Assembly (NCBI GenBank): GCA_947652615.1
Contig: CANTDX010000029.1
Coordinates: forward strand, 1 to 41,539
Length of the DNA stretch: 41,539 nt
Direction: 5' to 3'
Source: an uncultured Dorea sp.
Lineage (GTDB): Bacteria > Bacillota > Clostridia > Lachnospirales > Lachnospiraceae
Below the pieces are notes generated by a model, which was not told the origin of the DNA, ran no database searches, and saw nothing but the letters and a program-made list of their open reading frames with translations. Positions 15,973-25,071 of this stretch are shown here, in pieces. Each line of letters opens with the position of its first letter. The stretch's first letter is position 1. The position numbers and the translations under genes are program-made.

Positions 15973-16628
15973 TCGCCCACTCCTTTATCTCTCCGGTAAG
16001 CACAATCACTCTTCCCGCAGTTCTCACACCCCTTAACGTGACAGGACAATTGCGTCCTTCCAACCCCGATCACCGCAGTCACCGACTTCGTGGGTGTAAG
16101 CATATTCCCATCTGTCACAGACAGCCCGATCCTCTTAGGCGCGTCCAGCATCCGAAGTATCTCCCCCTGATGCAAGACAGAGAAATCCCCGTATCCCGGG
16201 CTGAACCTCGGCCTTAAGTACAGACCCTGCGCCTCCTGCTCAAGCCTAAGTTCCTCCTGGCATTCGTCCAGATACTCCTCCAGAAGCGCCGCCGCGCAGG
16301 CCTGCAGCACCACGACTCTTGCCATATCGGTAAGCGAATACCGGCGAAGCAGCATGTCCACTCCCGCACCCAGCGTAGCGCCCAATACAATCACATTCCT
16401 GCACCCGTCAAGGTTCCTTCTAAGATTCCTGCTGTCAACTTCCATTGTTCCGATCTTAAGGCCCGTCTCCCCCTGGAAAGATACATCAAAAATGCGATAG
16501 ATGATTCTTCTGCCCGCTGTCCGCTCCAATTCTTCAAAGGAGCTGCCGATCAGGGCAAGCGTATCATCATCTATCGCATGGCTTCCATATCCCAGGTAAC
16601 GAACCGCCTCTTTCGTCCTTGTGTCCAT
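15969..16628 (-). CDS. Methionine synthase activation-domain protein (MetH reactivation partner)
   Basis: This 219-aa protein corresponds to the C-terminal activation domain of MetH, which uses SAM and an electron donor to re-methylate oxidised cobalamin. The SAM-binding signature RPRFSPGYGDF is present near residue 140, along with LGATLGAGVD and the region LGLSVTDGNMLTPTKSVTAVIG-like typical of the fold. A cysteine-rich C-terminus (CHVKGCENCGKSDCAYR) is an additional feature seen in the stand-alone clostridial forms. The stop overlaps the metH start by 4 bp, implying coupled translation. Start at ATG 16628 after AAGGATAAGGG. Confidence 0.9.
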   Translation of the reverse strand: MDTRTKEAVRYLGYGSHAIDDDTLALIGSSFEELERTAGRRIIYRIFDVSFQGETGLKIGTMEVDSRNLRRNLDGCRNVIVLGATLGAGVDMLLRRYSLTDMARVVVLQACAAALLEEYLDECQEELRLEQEAQGLYLRPRFSPGYGDFSVLHQGEILRMLDAPKRIGLSVTDGNMLTPTKSVTAVIGVGRTQLSCHVKGCENCGKSDCAYRRDKGVGE

Positions 16629-16653
16629 CCCTTATCCTTACGCTGTTATTCCT

Positions 16654-17523
16654 CTACAGTTCCAAGATCTCTGACAGATTGTTCATTATCGCCTCCGCAA
16701 CCTCCGGCTTGTTCATGGAATACACATGAATATGATTCACCCCGTTGGCGATCAGATCAATGATCTGATCCGTAGCATAGGCGATTCCGGCCTGCTGCAT
16801 TGCTCCCTGATTATCACCGAAACGGTCGACGATAGCACGGAACCGCTCCGGAAGAGCCGTGCCGGACATCCCGCCGATCCTCGCGATCTGCTTCTTATTC
16901 GTAACCGGCATGATCCCCGGAAGCACCGGGATCGTAATCCCCTTCTCCCGGATCCTGTACAGGAAATTATACAGAATATTATTGTCAAAAAACATCTGTG
17001 TTGTCAGAAAATCTACTCCGCAGTCTACCTTATGCTTCAGATTGCGTATGTCGTCCTTCTTATGCTCTGTCTCCACATGCCCTTCCGGATAACACGCCGC
17101 CCCGATACAGAAATCCCCCTGTCTCCTGATATCCTCGATCAGTTCACTGGCGTATCTGTAGTGGTTGGGGAGAGGGAATTCGCTCTCGGCAGGAATGTCT
17201 CCCCGAAGAGCAAGAATATTCCGGATCCCCTTCTCCTTAAGCTGTTCTATCACCTTATGTACCTCATCCTTCGTGGATGAGACACAGGTCAGATGGGCAA
17301 GGCTCGTCACTCCAAAGTCATCCTTGATGTGCGAGGCGATGCTCACCGTATTCTTACTTGTTCCGCCGCCCGCTCCGTAAGTCACGCTGATAAAAGAGGG
17401 CCTAAGCGCCGCGATCTTCTCCGTCGCGGCCAGGACGCTGTCATATCCCGCGTCTGTCTTGGGCGGGAATACCTCGAAGGATATATGAGGTTTCTCATTC
17501 TTTAGTATGTCACGAATCTTCAT
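16654..17523 (-). CDS. metF: Methylenetetrahydrofolate reductase
   Basis: The 289-aa flavoprotein reduces 5,10-methylene-THF to 5-methyl-THF, the methyl donor for the adjacent methionine synthase. The TIM-barrel signature SFEVFPPKTD is at residues ~15-24, SVTYGAGGGTS near 47-57, HLTCV near 78, LALRGD, and GAACYPEGH in the middle. The length matches bacterial MetF without a regulatory domain. It lies 25 bp upstream of the activation-domain gene and 36 bp downstream of glgA, all co-oriented. I see no SAM or cobalamin riboswitch upstream, because the gap to glgA is too short. Confidence 0.96.
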   Translation of the reverse strand: MKIRDILKNEKPHISFEVFPPKTDAGYDSVLAATEKIAALRPSFISVTYGAGGGTSKNTVSIASHIKDDFGVTSLAHLTCVSSTKDEVHKVIEQLKEKGIRNILALRGDIPAESEFPLPNHYRYASELIEDIRRQGDFCIGAACYPEGHVETEHKKDDIRNLKHKVDCGVDFLTTQMFFDNNILYNFLYRIREKGITIPVLPGIMPVTNKKQIARIGGMSGTALPERFRAIVDRFGDNQGAMQQAGIAYATDQIIDLIANGVNHIHVYSMNKPEVAEAIMNNLSEILEL

Positions 17524-17559
17524 GCCGTTCCTTCTTCCTTACCGCTCTGTTACGCCGTC

Positions 17560-18996
17560 TTACATACCGTCATACAGAGCTTCGTATTGTTTCGCTGAAT
17601 TCGCCCATGAGAAATCCTGGCTCATGGCGCGCTCGATCATCTTATTCCAATCGCGCTTCCTATCATAGAAGATGCGCTCCGCATAACGTACGGTAGCCAG
17701 CATCTCGTGCGCATTGTAATTCGAAAAGCTGAATCCGGTACCGGTCTTCTCGAATTCATTGTACGGTTCTACCGTATCCTTAAGTCCGCCTGTCTCCCTT
17801 ACGATCGGAAGTGTTCCGTACCGGAGGCTCATCAACTGGCTCAGCCCGCAAGGCTCAAACAGGGACGGCATCAGGAACGCATCGCAGGAAGCATAGATCC
17901 TGTGGGACAGCGGATCTGAATAATAGATATTGGCAGATACCTTGCCCTGATATTTCCACTCGAAATGACGGAACATATTCTCATACTGTTCTTCGCCGGT
18001 ACCAAGGACAACGATCTGTACCGCATCCTGACACAACTCGTCCATCACATAGGCAACCAGATCGAATCCTTTCTGGTCTGTCAGCCTAGATACGATGCCG
18101 ATCATCATCGTATGGGAATCCTGAGTCAGATTCAGCTCTTTCTGCAGAGCGATCTTATTCTTGATCTTCTCCTTGCGGAAATTATCTATGTTGTAATTCT
18201 TCTCAATATGTACGTCTGTATCCGGGTTGTAATCATCATAATCAATACCGTTGACGATACCGGACAGGCAGTTCGCCTTGGCATTCATCAAGCCGTCCAG
18301 CTTCTCGCCGTAGAACGGCATCTTGATCTCCTCCGCATAGGAATTGCTCACCGTGGTAACTCTGTCGGCGTAAACGATACCGCCCTTCAGGTAGTTCGCG
18401 TCCTTATAAGCCTCCAGCTTGTCCGGCACGAAATAATACTGCGGCAGCCCTGTAATATCACGGACCCTCTTCGTATCCCAGGTGCCCTGGAACTTCAGGT
18501 TATGTATGGTCATGATCGTCTTGATCCCGCGGTAATACTCGGTCCCGAACCGGAAATTATCGAGATAGATCGGGATCAGACCCGTCTGCCAGTCATGGCA
18601 GTGAATGATATCCGGCCTGAAATCGATTACCGGCAGCGCGCTTAAGACCGCCTTAGAGAAGAATGCGAACTTCTCAATATCCGCATACATATCGCCATAC
18701 GGGGCAAATCCGTTGAAATAGTATTCATTATCTATAAAATAGAATGTTATTCCTTCATATTCGTATGTCAGTACGCCCACATACTGCTTCCTCCAGTTCA
18801 AATCCATATAGAAGTGCGTATGATAGGCAAGCTTTTCCTTCCATTCTTCTTTCATGCACATGTACTTCGGCAGCATAACACGCACGTCATACTTCCCCTT
18901 ATCGAAATATTTGGGTAAAGAGCCGACAACATCCGCAAGTCCGCCTGTTTTTATAAATGGTACTGATTCTGAAGCTGCAAATAGTATTTTCTTCAT
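17560..18996 (-). CDS. glgA: Glycogen synthase (ADP-glucose type)
   Basis: The 478-aa GT5-family enzyme elongates alpha-1,4-glucan from ADP-glucose. The N-terminal motif KTGGLADVVGSLPKYF is at residues ~15-30. HCHDWQTGLIPIYL lies near 120-135. The C-terminal domain has SRLTDQKGFDLV, PSLFEPCGLSQLMSLRYGT and RETGGLKDTVEPY, all typical of GlgA. The ATG at 18996 was chosen because GGAGG is 7 nt upstream; an upstream in-frame ATG has no ribosome site. A TATAAT-like -10 lies about 40 bp upstream, but I found no convincing -35. No other glycogen genes are in the window. It stands at the head of the metF-metH-asnA series. Confidence 0.96.
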   Translation of the reverse strand: MKKILFAASESVPFIKTGGLADVVGSLPKYFDKGKYDVRVMLPKYMCMKEEWKEKLAYHTHFYMDLNWRKQYVGVLTYEYEGITFYFIDNEYYFNGFAPYGDMYADIEKFAFFSKAVLSALPVIDFRPDIIHCHDWQTGLIPIYLDNFRFGTEYYRGIKTIMTIHNLKFQGTWDTKRVRDITGLPQYYFVPDKLEAYKDANYLKGGIVYADRVTTVSNSYAEEIKMPFYGEKLDGLMNAKANCLSGIVNGIDYDDYNPDTDVHIEKNYNIDNFRKEKIKNKIALQKELNLTQDSHTMMIGIVSRLTDQKGFDLVAYVMDELCQDAVQIVVLGTGEEQYENMFRHFEWKYQGKVSANIYYSDPLSHRIYASCDAFLMPSLFEPCGLSQLMSLRYGTLPIVRETGGLKDTVEPYNEFEKTGTGFSFSNYNAHEMLATVRYAERIFYDRKRDWNKMIERAMSQDFSWANSAKQYEALYDGM

Positions 18997-19062
18997 ATCT
19001 TTTCCTCCAAACCTCACATATATATTCCTATTATAACCTAATTTTATCCAGAAGAAAAGTAT

Positions 19063-19854
19063 TTATCTGTTTTTATATTCTAATCTTATCGTATCCGCGA
19101 TCAAGGCGATGAATTCTGAGTTAGTGGGTTTCCCTTTGCCGTTGCTTACCGTGTATCCGAACAGATCGTCCAGCGTGTCTAGTTTGCCCCTGCTCCACGC
19201 CACCTCGATGGCATGGCGGATCGCCCGCTCTACCCGGCTTGCCGTCGTCTGGTGTTTCTTGGCTACCGTAGGATATAAGACCTTCGTGATCGCATTCAAT
19301 ACGTCCATATCCTCCACCGCCATGATGATCGCATCCCTAAGATAATGGTATCCCTTGATATGCGCCGGTATCCCGATCTCATGGATCATATCTGTCACCC
19401 TGCCCTCTAAGTTCAGCTCCGGCTGGATATCCATCACCGAACCAATCGGCATCTGGGGACGCAGCTCATGGCGGATGACCTGATTCGCATGCTTGATTCT
19501 GTTAAGCACCATCTCATTGTTAAAGGGCTTCATGATGTAATAGCTTGCCCCCTTCTTGAAGGCATCTTCTGTAATCCGCTCCTGACCTACTGCTGTCACA
19601 ACAATAAAGTCAGGATGTTTCTTCAGTCCTTTGTCATTGCTCACCATCTCCATTACACTCAAACCGTCCATCTTTGGCATGATCAGATCCAATAATACGA
19701 CATCCGGCTGCTTCTCTTTGATCAGTTGGTACATGTCCTCTCCATTGTTAGCCTTTCCGACCAACTTTAATTCCTGATCATTGCTTATGATTTCGCCAAG
19801 CAAGTCCAGAATTCTTTCATTATCGTCGGCTATGGCCACATTTATCTCTTTCAT
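19063..19854 (-). CDS. spo0A: Sporulation master response regulator Spo0A
   Basis: The 263-aa protein has an N-terminal receiver domain with the acidic pair DD at residues 10-11, phosphoacceptor Asp56 in [13 protein letters not shown], and a MKPFN lysine motif. A linker is followed by the C-terminal sporulation DNA-binding domain with [23 protein letters not shown]. When phosphorylated it binds 0A boxes and commits the cell to sporulation. The ATG at 19854 gives a normal Spo0A N-terminus and follows AAAGGAGG, though with long (11 nt) spacing. An upstream in-frame start would add 23 unrelated residues. It lies directly downstream of spoIVB, the conserved arrangement in spore formers. Confidence 0.98.
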   Translation of the reverse strand: MKEINVAIADDNERILDLLGEIISNDQELKLVGKANNGEDMYQLIKEKQPDVVLLDLIMPKMDGLSVMEMVSNDKGLKKHPDFIVVTAVGQERITEDAFKKGASYYIMKPFNNEMVLNRIKHANQVIRHELRPQMPIGSVMDIQPELNLEGRVTDMIHEIGIPAHIKGYHYLRDAIIMAVEDMDVLNAITKVLYPTVAKKHQTTASRVERAIRHAIEVAWSRGKLDTLDDLFGYTVSNGKGKPTNSEFIALIADTIRLEYKNR

Positions 19855-19888
19855 TTTACGCAATGCCTCCTTTCCCCACATCAAAAGT

Positions 19889-19983
19889 TGTCGAGTTTGA
19901 TTATATAGTCTGTCACTATTCAAATCAAGAAATTACTGTCGTAAAATTTTGACTATTTTCGTCAATGTTTTTAAAATTCGACA
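19889..19983. promoter_or_regulatory. Cluster of Spo0A-box-like sites around the spo0A promoter
   Basis: A perfect TGTCGAA on the minus strand (19977-19983) overlaps the last codons of spoIVB. Six-of-seven matches occur on the plus strand at 19937-19943 (TGTCGTA), upstream of the -35, and at 19889-19895 (TGTCGAG), downstream of the -10. Autoregulation of spo0A through such boxes is known in Bacillus. Here it is inferred from sequence only. Confidence 0.55.
19900..19928 (-). promoter_or_regulatory. SigA-type promoter of spo0A
   Basis: On the minus strand TTGATT (19923-19928) and a perfect TATAAT (19900-19905) are spaced by 17 bp in the gap between spoIVB and spo0A. Confidence 0.7.
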
Positions 19984-21038
19984 TTTTTCAGCATATCTTC
20001 TATAAATATGCCGTATCCCCTGGCGGCATCTTGGACAAATACATGGGTGACCGCGCCGATGAGTTTCCCGTTCTGTATAATCGGGCTTCCGCTCATGCCC
20101 TGCACGATTCCGCCCGTCACCGCAAGCAGGTTTTTATCCGTCACTTCGATCACGATTCCCTTGTTTACCTCATCCGCATTTTTGTCGATTTTTGTAACAC
20201 GAATATGATAATCCTTCACCGTACCCTCCACGGCGCAGCGTATGGTGGCCGGGCCCTCTACGATCTCCTCCTTGGAGGCCGTCTCAATCGGCGTCTGGTC
20301 CGTGAATAAAGCATCGATCCGGTCGATGGTGCCGAAGATCCCGCAGTCGGTATTCCTGGTTATATTGCCAAGCACATTATAATTATTATAGACAATAATC
20401 CCCTCCATGCCTCCCGGCGTTCCGTTCTGCCCTTTCTGGATATCCTTGATGCTGGTCTCGTATACGGTTCCTTCGTTGATCTCCAGCAGCGTATTGGTAT
20501 CCACGTCATGAATCCCATGGCCAAGAGCGCCGAAATGACTGCCCGTATTCAGAAATGTGATCGTGCCAAGTCCCTGCGCGTTATCTCTCACCCAGATTCC
20601 AAGCTTACATTCCCTGGCATTCTGGCGTACCGGCTTCATCCTGATATTCATATACTGCTCCGCTCTTCTGACCCTGAGGATGACCTCATCGTCTCCAAGC
20701 CCGTTTACCGTCTCGATCAGTTCTGACTTATCGTGAATGGCCCGGTCATTCAGAGCGACGATATAATCTCCCTCTTTCACAAGATTGGCAGCCGGCTCAT
20801 AATTCATCCCGTCCTCCGCCGTGATGGAATCCGTGCCAAGTACCATCACGCCCTCGGTCTCCATATAGATACCGATCGGCATTCCTCCGGGAATGACCAT
20901 ATTGCCCTGGGCTGTACTGGCGTTCACCTCCGCTTTAAGTTTGCTCTGCTGATACTCCGTCAGATAATAGCCGCCTCCCACGGCAATCAGAAATGTCACG
21001 ATCATGATAAGGATTCTTCTGTACCAGTATTTTCTCAT
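19971..21038 (-). CDS. spoIVB: SpoIVB serine peptidase
   Basis: The 355-aa protein is the S55-family sporulation peptidase secreted from the forespore, where it triggers sigma-K activation in Bacillus-type sporulators. An N-terminal membrane anchor (ILIMIVTFLIAVGGGYYL) is followed by a PDZ domain (~residues 90-150). The peptidase domain has FGALGHGIHD with the catalytic His and GGIVQGMSGSPIIQNG with the catalytic Ser. The end (GYGIFIEDMLKNVEF) is typical. The ATG at 21038 has GGAGG 9 nt upstream; an in-frame GTG two codons earlier is too close to that site. It is separated from recN by a terminator and followed by spo0A with its own promoter. Confidence 0.95.
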   Translation of the reverse strand: MRKYWYRRILIMIVTFLIAVGGGYYLTEYQQSKLKAEVNASTAQGNMVIPGGMPIGIYMETEGVMVLGTDSITAEDGMNYEPAANLVKEGDYIVALNDRAIHDKSELIETVNGLGDDEVILRVRRAEQYMNIRMKPVRQNARECKLGIWVRDNAQGLGTITFLNTGSHFGALGHGIHDVDTNTLLEINEGTVYETSIKDIQKGQNGTPGGMEGIIVYNNYNVLGNITRNTDCGIFGTIDRIDALFTDQTPIETASKEEIVEGPATIRCAVEGTVKDYHIRVTKIDKNADEVNKGIVIEVTDKNLLAVTGGIVQGMSGSPIIQNGKLIGAVTHVFVQDAARGYGIFIEDMLKNVEF

Positions 21039-21075
21039 CTTCACAAACCTCCGCTTTTAAATACATATTTCCAGA

Positions 21076-21114
21076 CAAAAAAGGATAGATACCCTCTGAT
21101 ATGGATATCTATCC
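21076..21114 (-). terminator. Terminator after recN
   Basis: On the minus strand the stem GGATAGATA / TATCTATCC (extended by flanking pairs) is followed by seven T residues. It is 45 bp beyond the recN stop and separates the recN transcript from spoIVB. Confidence 0.85.
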
Positions 21115-21158
21115 TATTATGTGATAATTTCCTGTAAATTACTCAAAAAATAATTGAA

Positions 21159-22841
21159 TTATATCTGCTTTACCGTCTGCCTTGCAAGCTCCTTCATCTC
21201 AACCGCGCTCTTAAGCACCGTATCCGTGATCTTCGCCCCGCCCAGGATCCTCGCCAGCTCCCGGACCGACTCATTCTCATCAAGCCTGCGGATATCCGTC
21301 CGGGTATCCCCTTTGCTGGACGCCTTCTCAATCAGATAATGCCGGTCAGCCATAGCCGCGATCTGCGCCAAATGGGTAATACAGATGACCTGATGTCCCT
21401 TCCCTATGACCGCCATCTTCTCAGACACCTTCTGCGCCGTCCTCCCGCTGATCCCCACGTCGATTTCGTCAAAAATCAGCGTCTCGATCTCGTCCCGGCT
21501 CGCCATCACAGTCTTGATCGCAAGCATGATCCTTGACAGCTCCCCGCCGGACGCCACACTGGCAAGGGGCTTAAGCGGCTGTCCGGGGTTCAGAGAGATC
21601 ATGAACTCTACGTCGTCCATTCCTTCCGCCGTATATCCCTTCGTCTCCGCAAAGCCGATCTCAAACTGCACATTCTCGAAATTCAAATCCTTAAGCCCGT
21701 CCTCGATGGACTTTGAAAGCACCTTCGCCTGCTTCCTGCGGATAGCGGACAGCTTCTTCGCCTGCTTCCTCAACTCTTCCTCCGACTTCTTTGCTTTGGC
21801 CCGCAGATCTTCGATATAATTATCATAATCCTCCAGCGCCGCAAGCCGCTTCTCCTGTGCAGCGCAATACGCAAGAATCTCTTCGATGGTATTGCCGTAC
21901 TTGGTCTTCAGATGATTGATCTCATTGAGCCGTTCCTCCGTATCATGGAATTCTTCATCCGAGAACTCGCACTCGTCCGCATAGTCCGCCAGCTCCCTGT
22001 TGAAATCATTCAGCAGGCTGTCTATCTCCACCAACTGGTCATACATCTGTGAAGCCCTCTCATCATATTCCACGATCTCCGAGACCGCACGGATCGCACG
22101 GCTTAAGTTCTCGCTCGCGCTGTCATTCCCTTCGCTGGTATAGAGATATGCCTCGCTGACGCACTCGGCGATCCTCTTGCTGTTCACGATACGGCGGTAC
22201 AACTCCTCGAGATCCTCGTCCTCCCCGGTCTTTAAGTCGGCCTCCCGGATCTCCCCGGTCTCGAACTTCAGAAACGACAGCTCCTTTGCCCGCTGTGCCT
22301 CATCCGTCTCCATCTCGTCTAATTCCTTTTCACACGCCTTATATGCCTTATATGCCTCAAGAACCTTCTGCTTCACATCTGAAGCCGTCTCTCTTGCAAA
22401 TGCATCCACGATTCCAAGATGATTCTTCTTATATAGCAATGACTGATGCTCATGCTGGCCATGGATATCAATCAGTATAGAAGCCGCTTCCTTAAGAAGA
22501 GCGATCGGAACCGTCTCACCGTTGATCCTGCTTATGCTCCTCTTCTCCATCAGCCGCCGGCTAAGTACCACAGTCCCGTCCTCCGGGTAAATGTCAAGCT
22601 CCCTAAGTTCCCGGATCTGATGCTCATTCTCCACCTGGAAGGTCAGCTCCACGAATCCGTATTCCGCACCCTGCCTCAAGATATCCTTCGTATAGCGTCC
22701 CCCAAGCGCCAGATTCACAGAACCAAGTATAATGGACTTGCCCGCTCCGGTCTCACCGGTCAGGATGTTAAGCCCGTCCCCGAATTCCACCTCTATCTCA
22801 TCAATCAATGCCAGATTCTTCACATGTAAATTCTGTAACAT
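21159..22841 (-). CDS. recN: DNA repair protein RecN
   Basis: This 560-aa SMC-like ATPase acts in double-strand-break repair. Walker A GETGAGKS is at residues 29-36. A long central coiled coil is rich in Glu/Lys/Ala (about residues 150-390). The ABC signature SVASGGELSRIMLAIK and Walker B TLIFDEIDVGISG are near residues 455-495. The ATG follows GGAGG with good spacing and begins 8 bp after the argR stop. It is the last gene of the dxs-tlyA-nadK-argR-recN series and is followed by a strong terminator. Confidence 0.97.
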   Translation of the reverse strand: MLQNLHVKNLALIDEIEVEFGDGLNILTGETGAGKSIILGSVNLALGGRYTKDILRQGAEYGFVELTFQVENEHQIRELRELDIYPEDGTVVLSRRLMEKRSISRINGETVPIALLKEAASILIDIHGQHEHQSLLYKKNHLGIVDAFARETASDVKQKVLEAYKAYKACEKELDEMETDEAQRAKELSFLKFETGEIREADLKTGEDEDLEELYRRIVNSKRIAECVSEAYLYTSEGNDSASENLSRAIRAVSEIVEYDERASQMYDQLVEIDSLLNDFNRELADYADECEFSDEEFHDTEERLNEINHLKTKYGNTIEEILAYCAAQEKRLAALEDYDNYIEDLRAKAKKSEEELRKQAKKLSAIRRKQAKVLSKSIEDGLKDLNFENVQFEIGFAETKGYTAEGMDDVEFMISLNPGQPLKPLASVASGGELSRIMLAIKTVMASRDEIETLIFDEIDVGISGRTAQKVSEKMAVIGKGHQVICITHLAQIAAMADRHYLIEKASSKGDTRTDIRRLDENESVRELARILGGAKITDTVLKSAVEMKELARQTVKQI

Positions 22842-22849
22842 TCTGCCTC

Positions 22850-23299
22850 CTACAACACAATTCTGCCAATCTTATCCATCACCCTCGCCGTATCCTCTAC
22901 GCTTCGAATCGCACACATGATCGTATCATCACCGGCAATACTGCCCACCACCTCGTTCCACCTCATGGCGTCAATCGCCGCACACACCGCCATCGCCATA
23001 CCGGATACAGTCTTGATGACCAGTATATTCTGGGCCATATCCATGGAAAGGAAACCGTCCCTTAAAACTCTGATGTATTTCTCGCCCATACTATTTTCTT
23101 CATTCTGATGTACGGCATAACGCTGTTTCCCGTTCTTATCTGGTACCTTCGTAAGCTTTAAGTCCCTGATATCACGGGAAACCGTTGCCTGAGTCACCTT
23201 GAATCCCTCCTGGTTCAGATACTCCGCCAGTTCTTCCTGAGTCTCTATATGATTCTTCTGGATCAGTTCAATGATCTTCGCATGTCTGTTTCCCTTCAT
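22850..23299 (-). CDS. argR: Arginine repressor ArgR/AhrC
   Basis: The 149-aa transcriptional regulator controls arginine metabolism with arginine as co-effector. The N-terminal winged helix contains IQKNHIETQEELAEYL and the recognition segment ATVSRDIRDLKLTKV. The C-terminal hexamerisation and arginine-binding domain contains GDDTIMCAIRS, which carries the conserved DD. The ATG follows AAAGGAAA. It lies 4 bp after nadK and 8 bp before recN. Placement of argR between nadK and recN is a conserved clostridial arrangement. I saw no ARG box inside this window. Confidence 0.96.
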   Translation of the reverse strand: MKGNRHAKIIELIQKNHIETQEELAEYLNQEGFKVTQATVSRDIRDLKLTKVPDKNGKQRYAVHQNEENSMGEKYIRVLRDGFLSMDMAQNILVIKTVSGMAMAVCAAIDAMRWNEVVGSIAGDDTIMCAIRSVEDTARVMDKIGRIVL

Positions 23300-23303
23300 G
23301 GTG

Positions 23304-24152
23304 CTAATTTCCTTTCATCTTTCTGCGCAGCGTCTCCAGGAAGCTGACCTTACTTAGCTTCATGATCGTAGCGGACGCGTCAGACCTTCTTACCTTCACC
23401 CGATCGCCCGTCTTAAGCGATATGGTGTCCGCCCCGTCAAACGCCACATATACCTCCTCCTTCGACCCGTTGCGCCCCGGACCGATGGCTATCTCGATCT
23501 CATCCTCCGAGGACAAGACGATACTCCTGGTATTCAGGGCATGAGAACAGATAGGCGTGATAACGATCAGGGAGGCCGTAGGCTCCACGATCGGCCCTCC
23601 CGCCGACAGGTTATACGCCGTTGAACCCGTAGGCGTAGACAGTACCACCCCGTCCGCCTCATAATCATTCAGAAGTTCTCCGTTCACATACAGCCGGAAA
23701 TGAATGATATGCAGCTCCCCTTTCCGGGATACTACGATATCATTGAGAGAGACATCCGACCGCACCTTCCCGCTCCCGTCTCTGAATATTCCCTCCAGCA
23801 TCATCCGCCTCTCAAGTACATAATCGCCTCTTATGACCTGTCCGACCGCCTCTTCGATGCCGCCGACCTCTACCTCCGTCAGATACCCTAAGGTCCCCAT
23901 ATTAATGCCAAGGATCGGGATAGCCTTATCCCAGAACAACCTTGCCACCTCAATAAGACTTCCGTCTCCTCCGATCACTACCGCACAATCAATCTCCTCA
24001 GGCACGGAATCCCTGATAATCTTCTTCTGCTCATCCTTCTTGCACAGGACGCATTGCTTCCCCGCCGCACAGAGAAGCTCCGTCACCTGCCTGGTCACGG
24101 CATGCTCTGTGTCCTTTCCGTCATTCGTAACAATCAAAAACCTATCCATCAT
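23304..24152 (-). CDS. nadK: NAD kinase
   Basis: The 282-aa enzyme phosphorylates NAD to NADP with ATP or polyphosphate. The catalytic GGDGS motif is at residues 61-65, GINMGTLGYLTE follows, and the NAD-binding segments LNDIVV and STPTGSTAYNLSAGG lie in the C-terminal domain. Length and motif order match the bacterial family. Two adjacent ATG codons follow AGGAACAGG, and either could be used; the upstream one is given. It sits 23 bp after tlyA and 4 bp before argR. Confidence 0.97.
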   Translation of the reverse strand: MMDRFLIVTNDGKDTEHAVTRQVTELLCAAGKQCVLCKKDEQKKIIRDSVPEEIDCAVVIGGDGSLIEVARLFWDKAIPILGINMGTLGYLTEVEVGGIEEAVGQVIRGDYVLERRMMLEGIFRDGSGKVRSDVSLNDIVVSRKGELHIIHFRLYVNGELLNDYEADGVVLSTPTGSTAYNLSAGGPIVEPTASLIVITPICSHALNTRSIVLSSEDEIEIAIGPGRNGSKEEVYVAFDGADTISLKTGDRVKVRRSDASATIMKLSKVSFLETLRRKMKGN

Positions 24153-24175
24153 TTACCTGTTCCTCATAAAATATC

Positions 24176-24985
24176 CTACGTCTTCGACAGTGCCGCAAAC
24201 GCTTCGCCGGCAACCCCGGGAACATCAATCGAACCGGCAATTCTTCCTTTCCCCTCACATTTCCCAAGATGCATCAGGTATTCAATATTCCCCTCCGGTC
24301 CCCTGATCGGGGAAAATGTAAGGTCCAGCACGTCAAATCCCGTATCCACGGCATACCTGAATACGGCTTCGATCACCTCGATATGGGTGCTCTTCTCACG
24401 GACAACACCTTTCTTGCCCACCTTCTCGCGCCCGGCTTCAAACTGGGGCTTGATCAGGGCGGCTACCTCTCCGCTCTCCTTAAGATAAGCGTGGATCGGC
24501 GGAAGCACCTTCGACAGTGATATGAACGAGACATCAACGGAAGAGAAGTCTATGGGTTCCCCCAGATCCTCCGGCGTCACATAGCGGATGTTGGTCTTCT
24601 CCATACAGACGACCCGCTCATCCTGACGAAGCTTCCAGTCAAGCTGCCCCCGCCCCACATCAATGGCATAGACCCTAAGCGCGCCGTTCTGAAGCATACA
24701 GTCTGTGAACCCTCCTGTAGACGCGCCCACATCTGTGCACACTTTGCCCTGCACATCCACGCCAAAATTCTGAAGGGCTTTCTCAAGCTTCAACCCTCCC
24801 CGGCTCACATAGGGGAGGACATGCCCCCGCACCTCGATCAGGACCTCCTCCGGAAATGTAGTTCCTGCCTTATCCTCTCTCTGACCATCCACGAAGACGC
24901 TGCCGGACATAATGATCGCCTTCGCCTTCTCACGGGAGGGGGCAAGGTTCCTTTTCACCAGTAATATATCCAAACGTTCCTTCAT
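24176..24985 (-). CDS. tlyA: TlyA family rRNA 2'-O-methyltransferase
   Basis: The 269-aa protein combines an N-terminal S4 RNA-binding domain (RLDILLVKRNLAPSREKAKAIIMSG, residues ~3-60) with an FtsJ-type methyltransferase domain containing the SAM motif DVGASTGGFTDCMLQNG near residue 88. TlyA proteins methylate 16S and/or 23S rRNA; some were first described as haemolysins. The ATG at 24985 was chosen because GAGGTGA lies just upstream; an in-frame GTG two codons earlier overlaps that site. It is 86 bp after dxs in the conserved dxs-tlyA-nadK order. Confidence 0.93.
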   Translation of the reverse strand: MKERLDILLVKRNLAPSREKAKAIIMSGSVFVDGQREDKAGTTFPEEVLIEVRGHVLPYVSRGGLKLEKALQNFGVDVQGKVCTDVGASTGGFTDCMLQNGALRVYAIDVGRGQLDWKLRQDERVVCMEKTNIRYVTPEDLGEPIDFSSVDVSFISLSKVLPPIHAYLKESGEVAALIKPQFEAGREKVGKKGVVREKSTHIEVIEAVFRYAVDTGFDVLDLTFSPIRGPEGNIEYLMHLGKCEGKGRIAGSIDVPGVAGEAFAALSKT

Positions 24986-25071
24986 ATTCACCTCTGTCTG
25001 TCAAATTTATGCCCGCGGGCGGCGAGCCGGTCGAACATGCCTGCATGCACATCCGGCGGCGGCCGCAAGGG

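Noticed and set aside
17524..17559. Possible SAM or cobalamin riboswitch before metF
   Set aside because: The gap is 36 bp, far too short for either.
24986..25071. GC-rich stretch with short palindromes between dxs and tlyA
   Set aside because: No stable stem followed by T residues and no coding signal; it looks like ordinary spacer.
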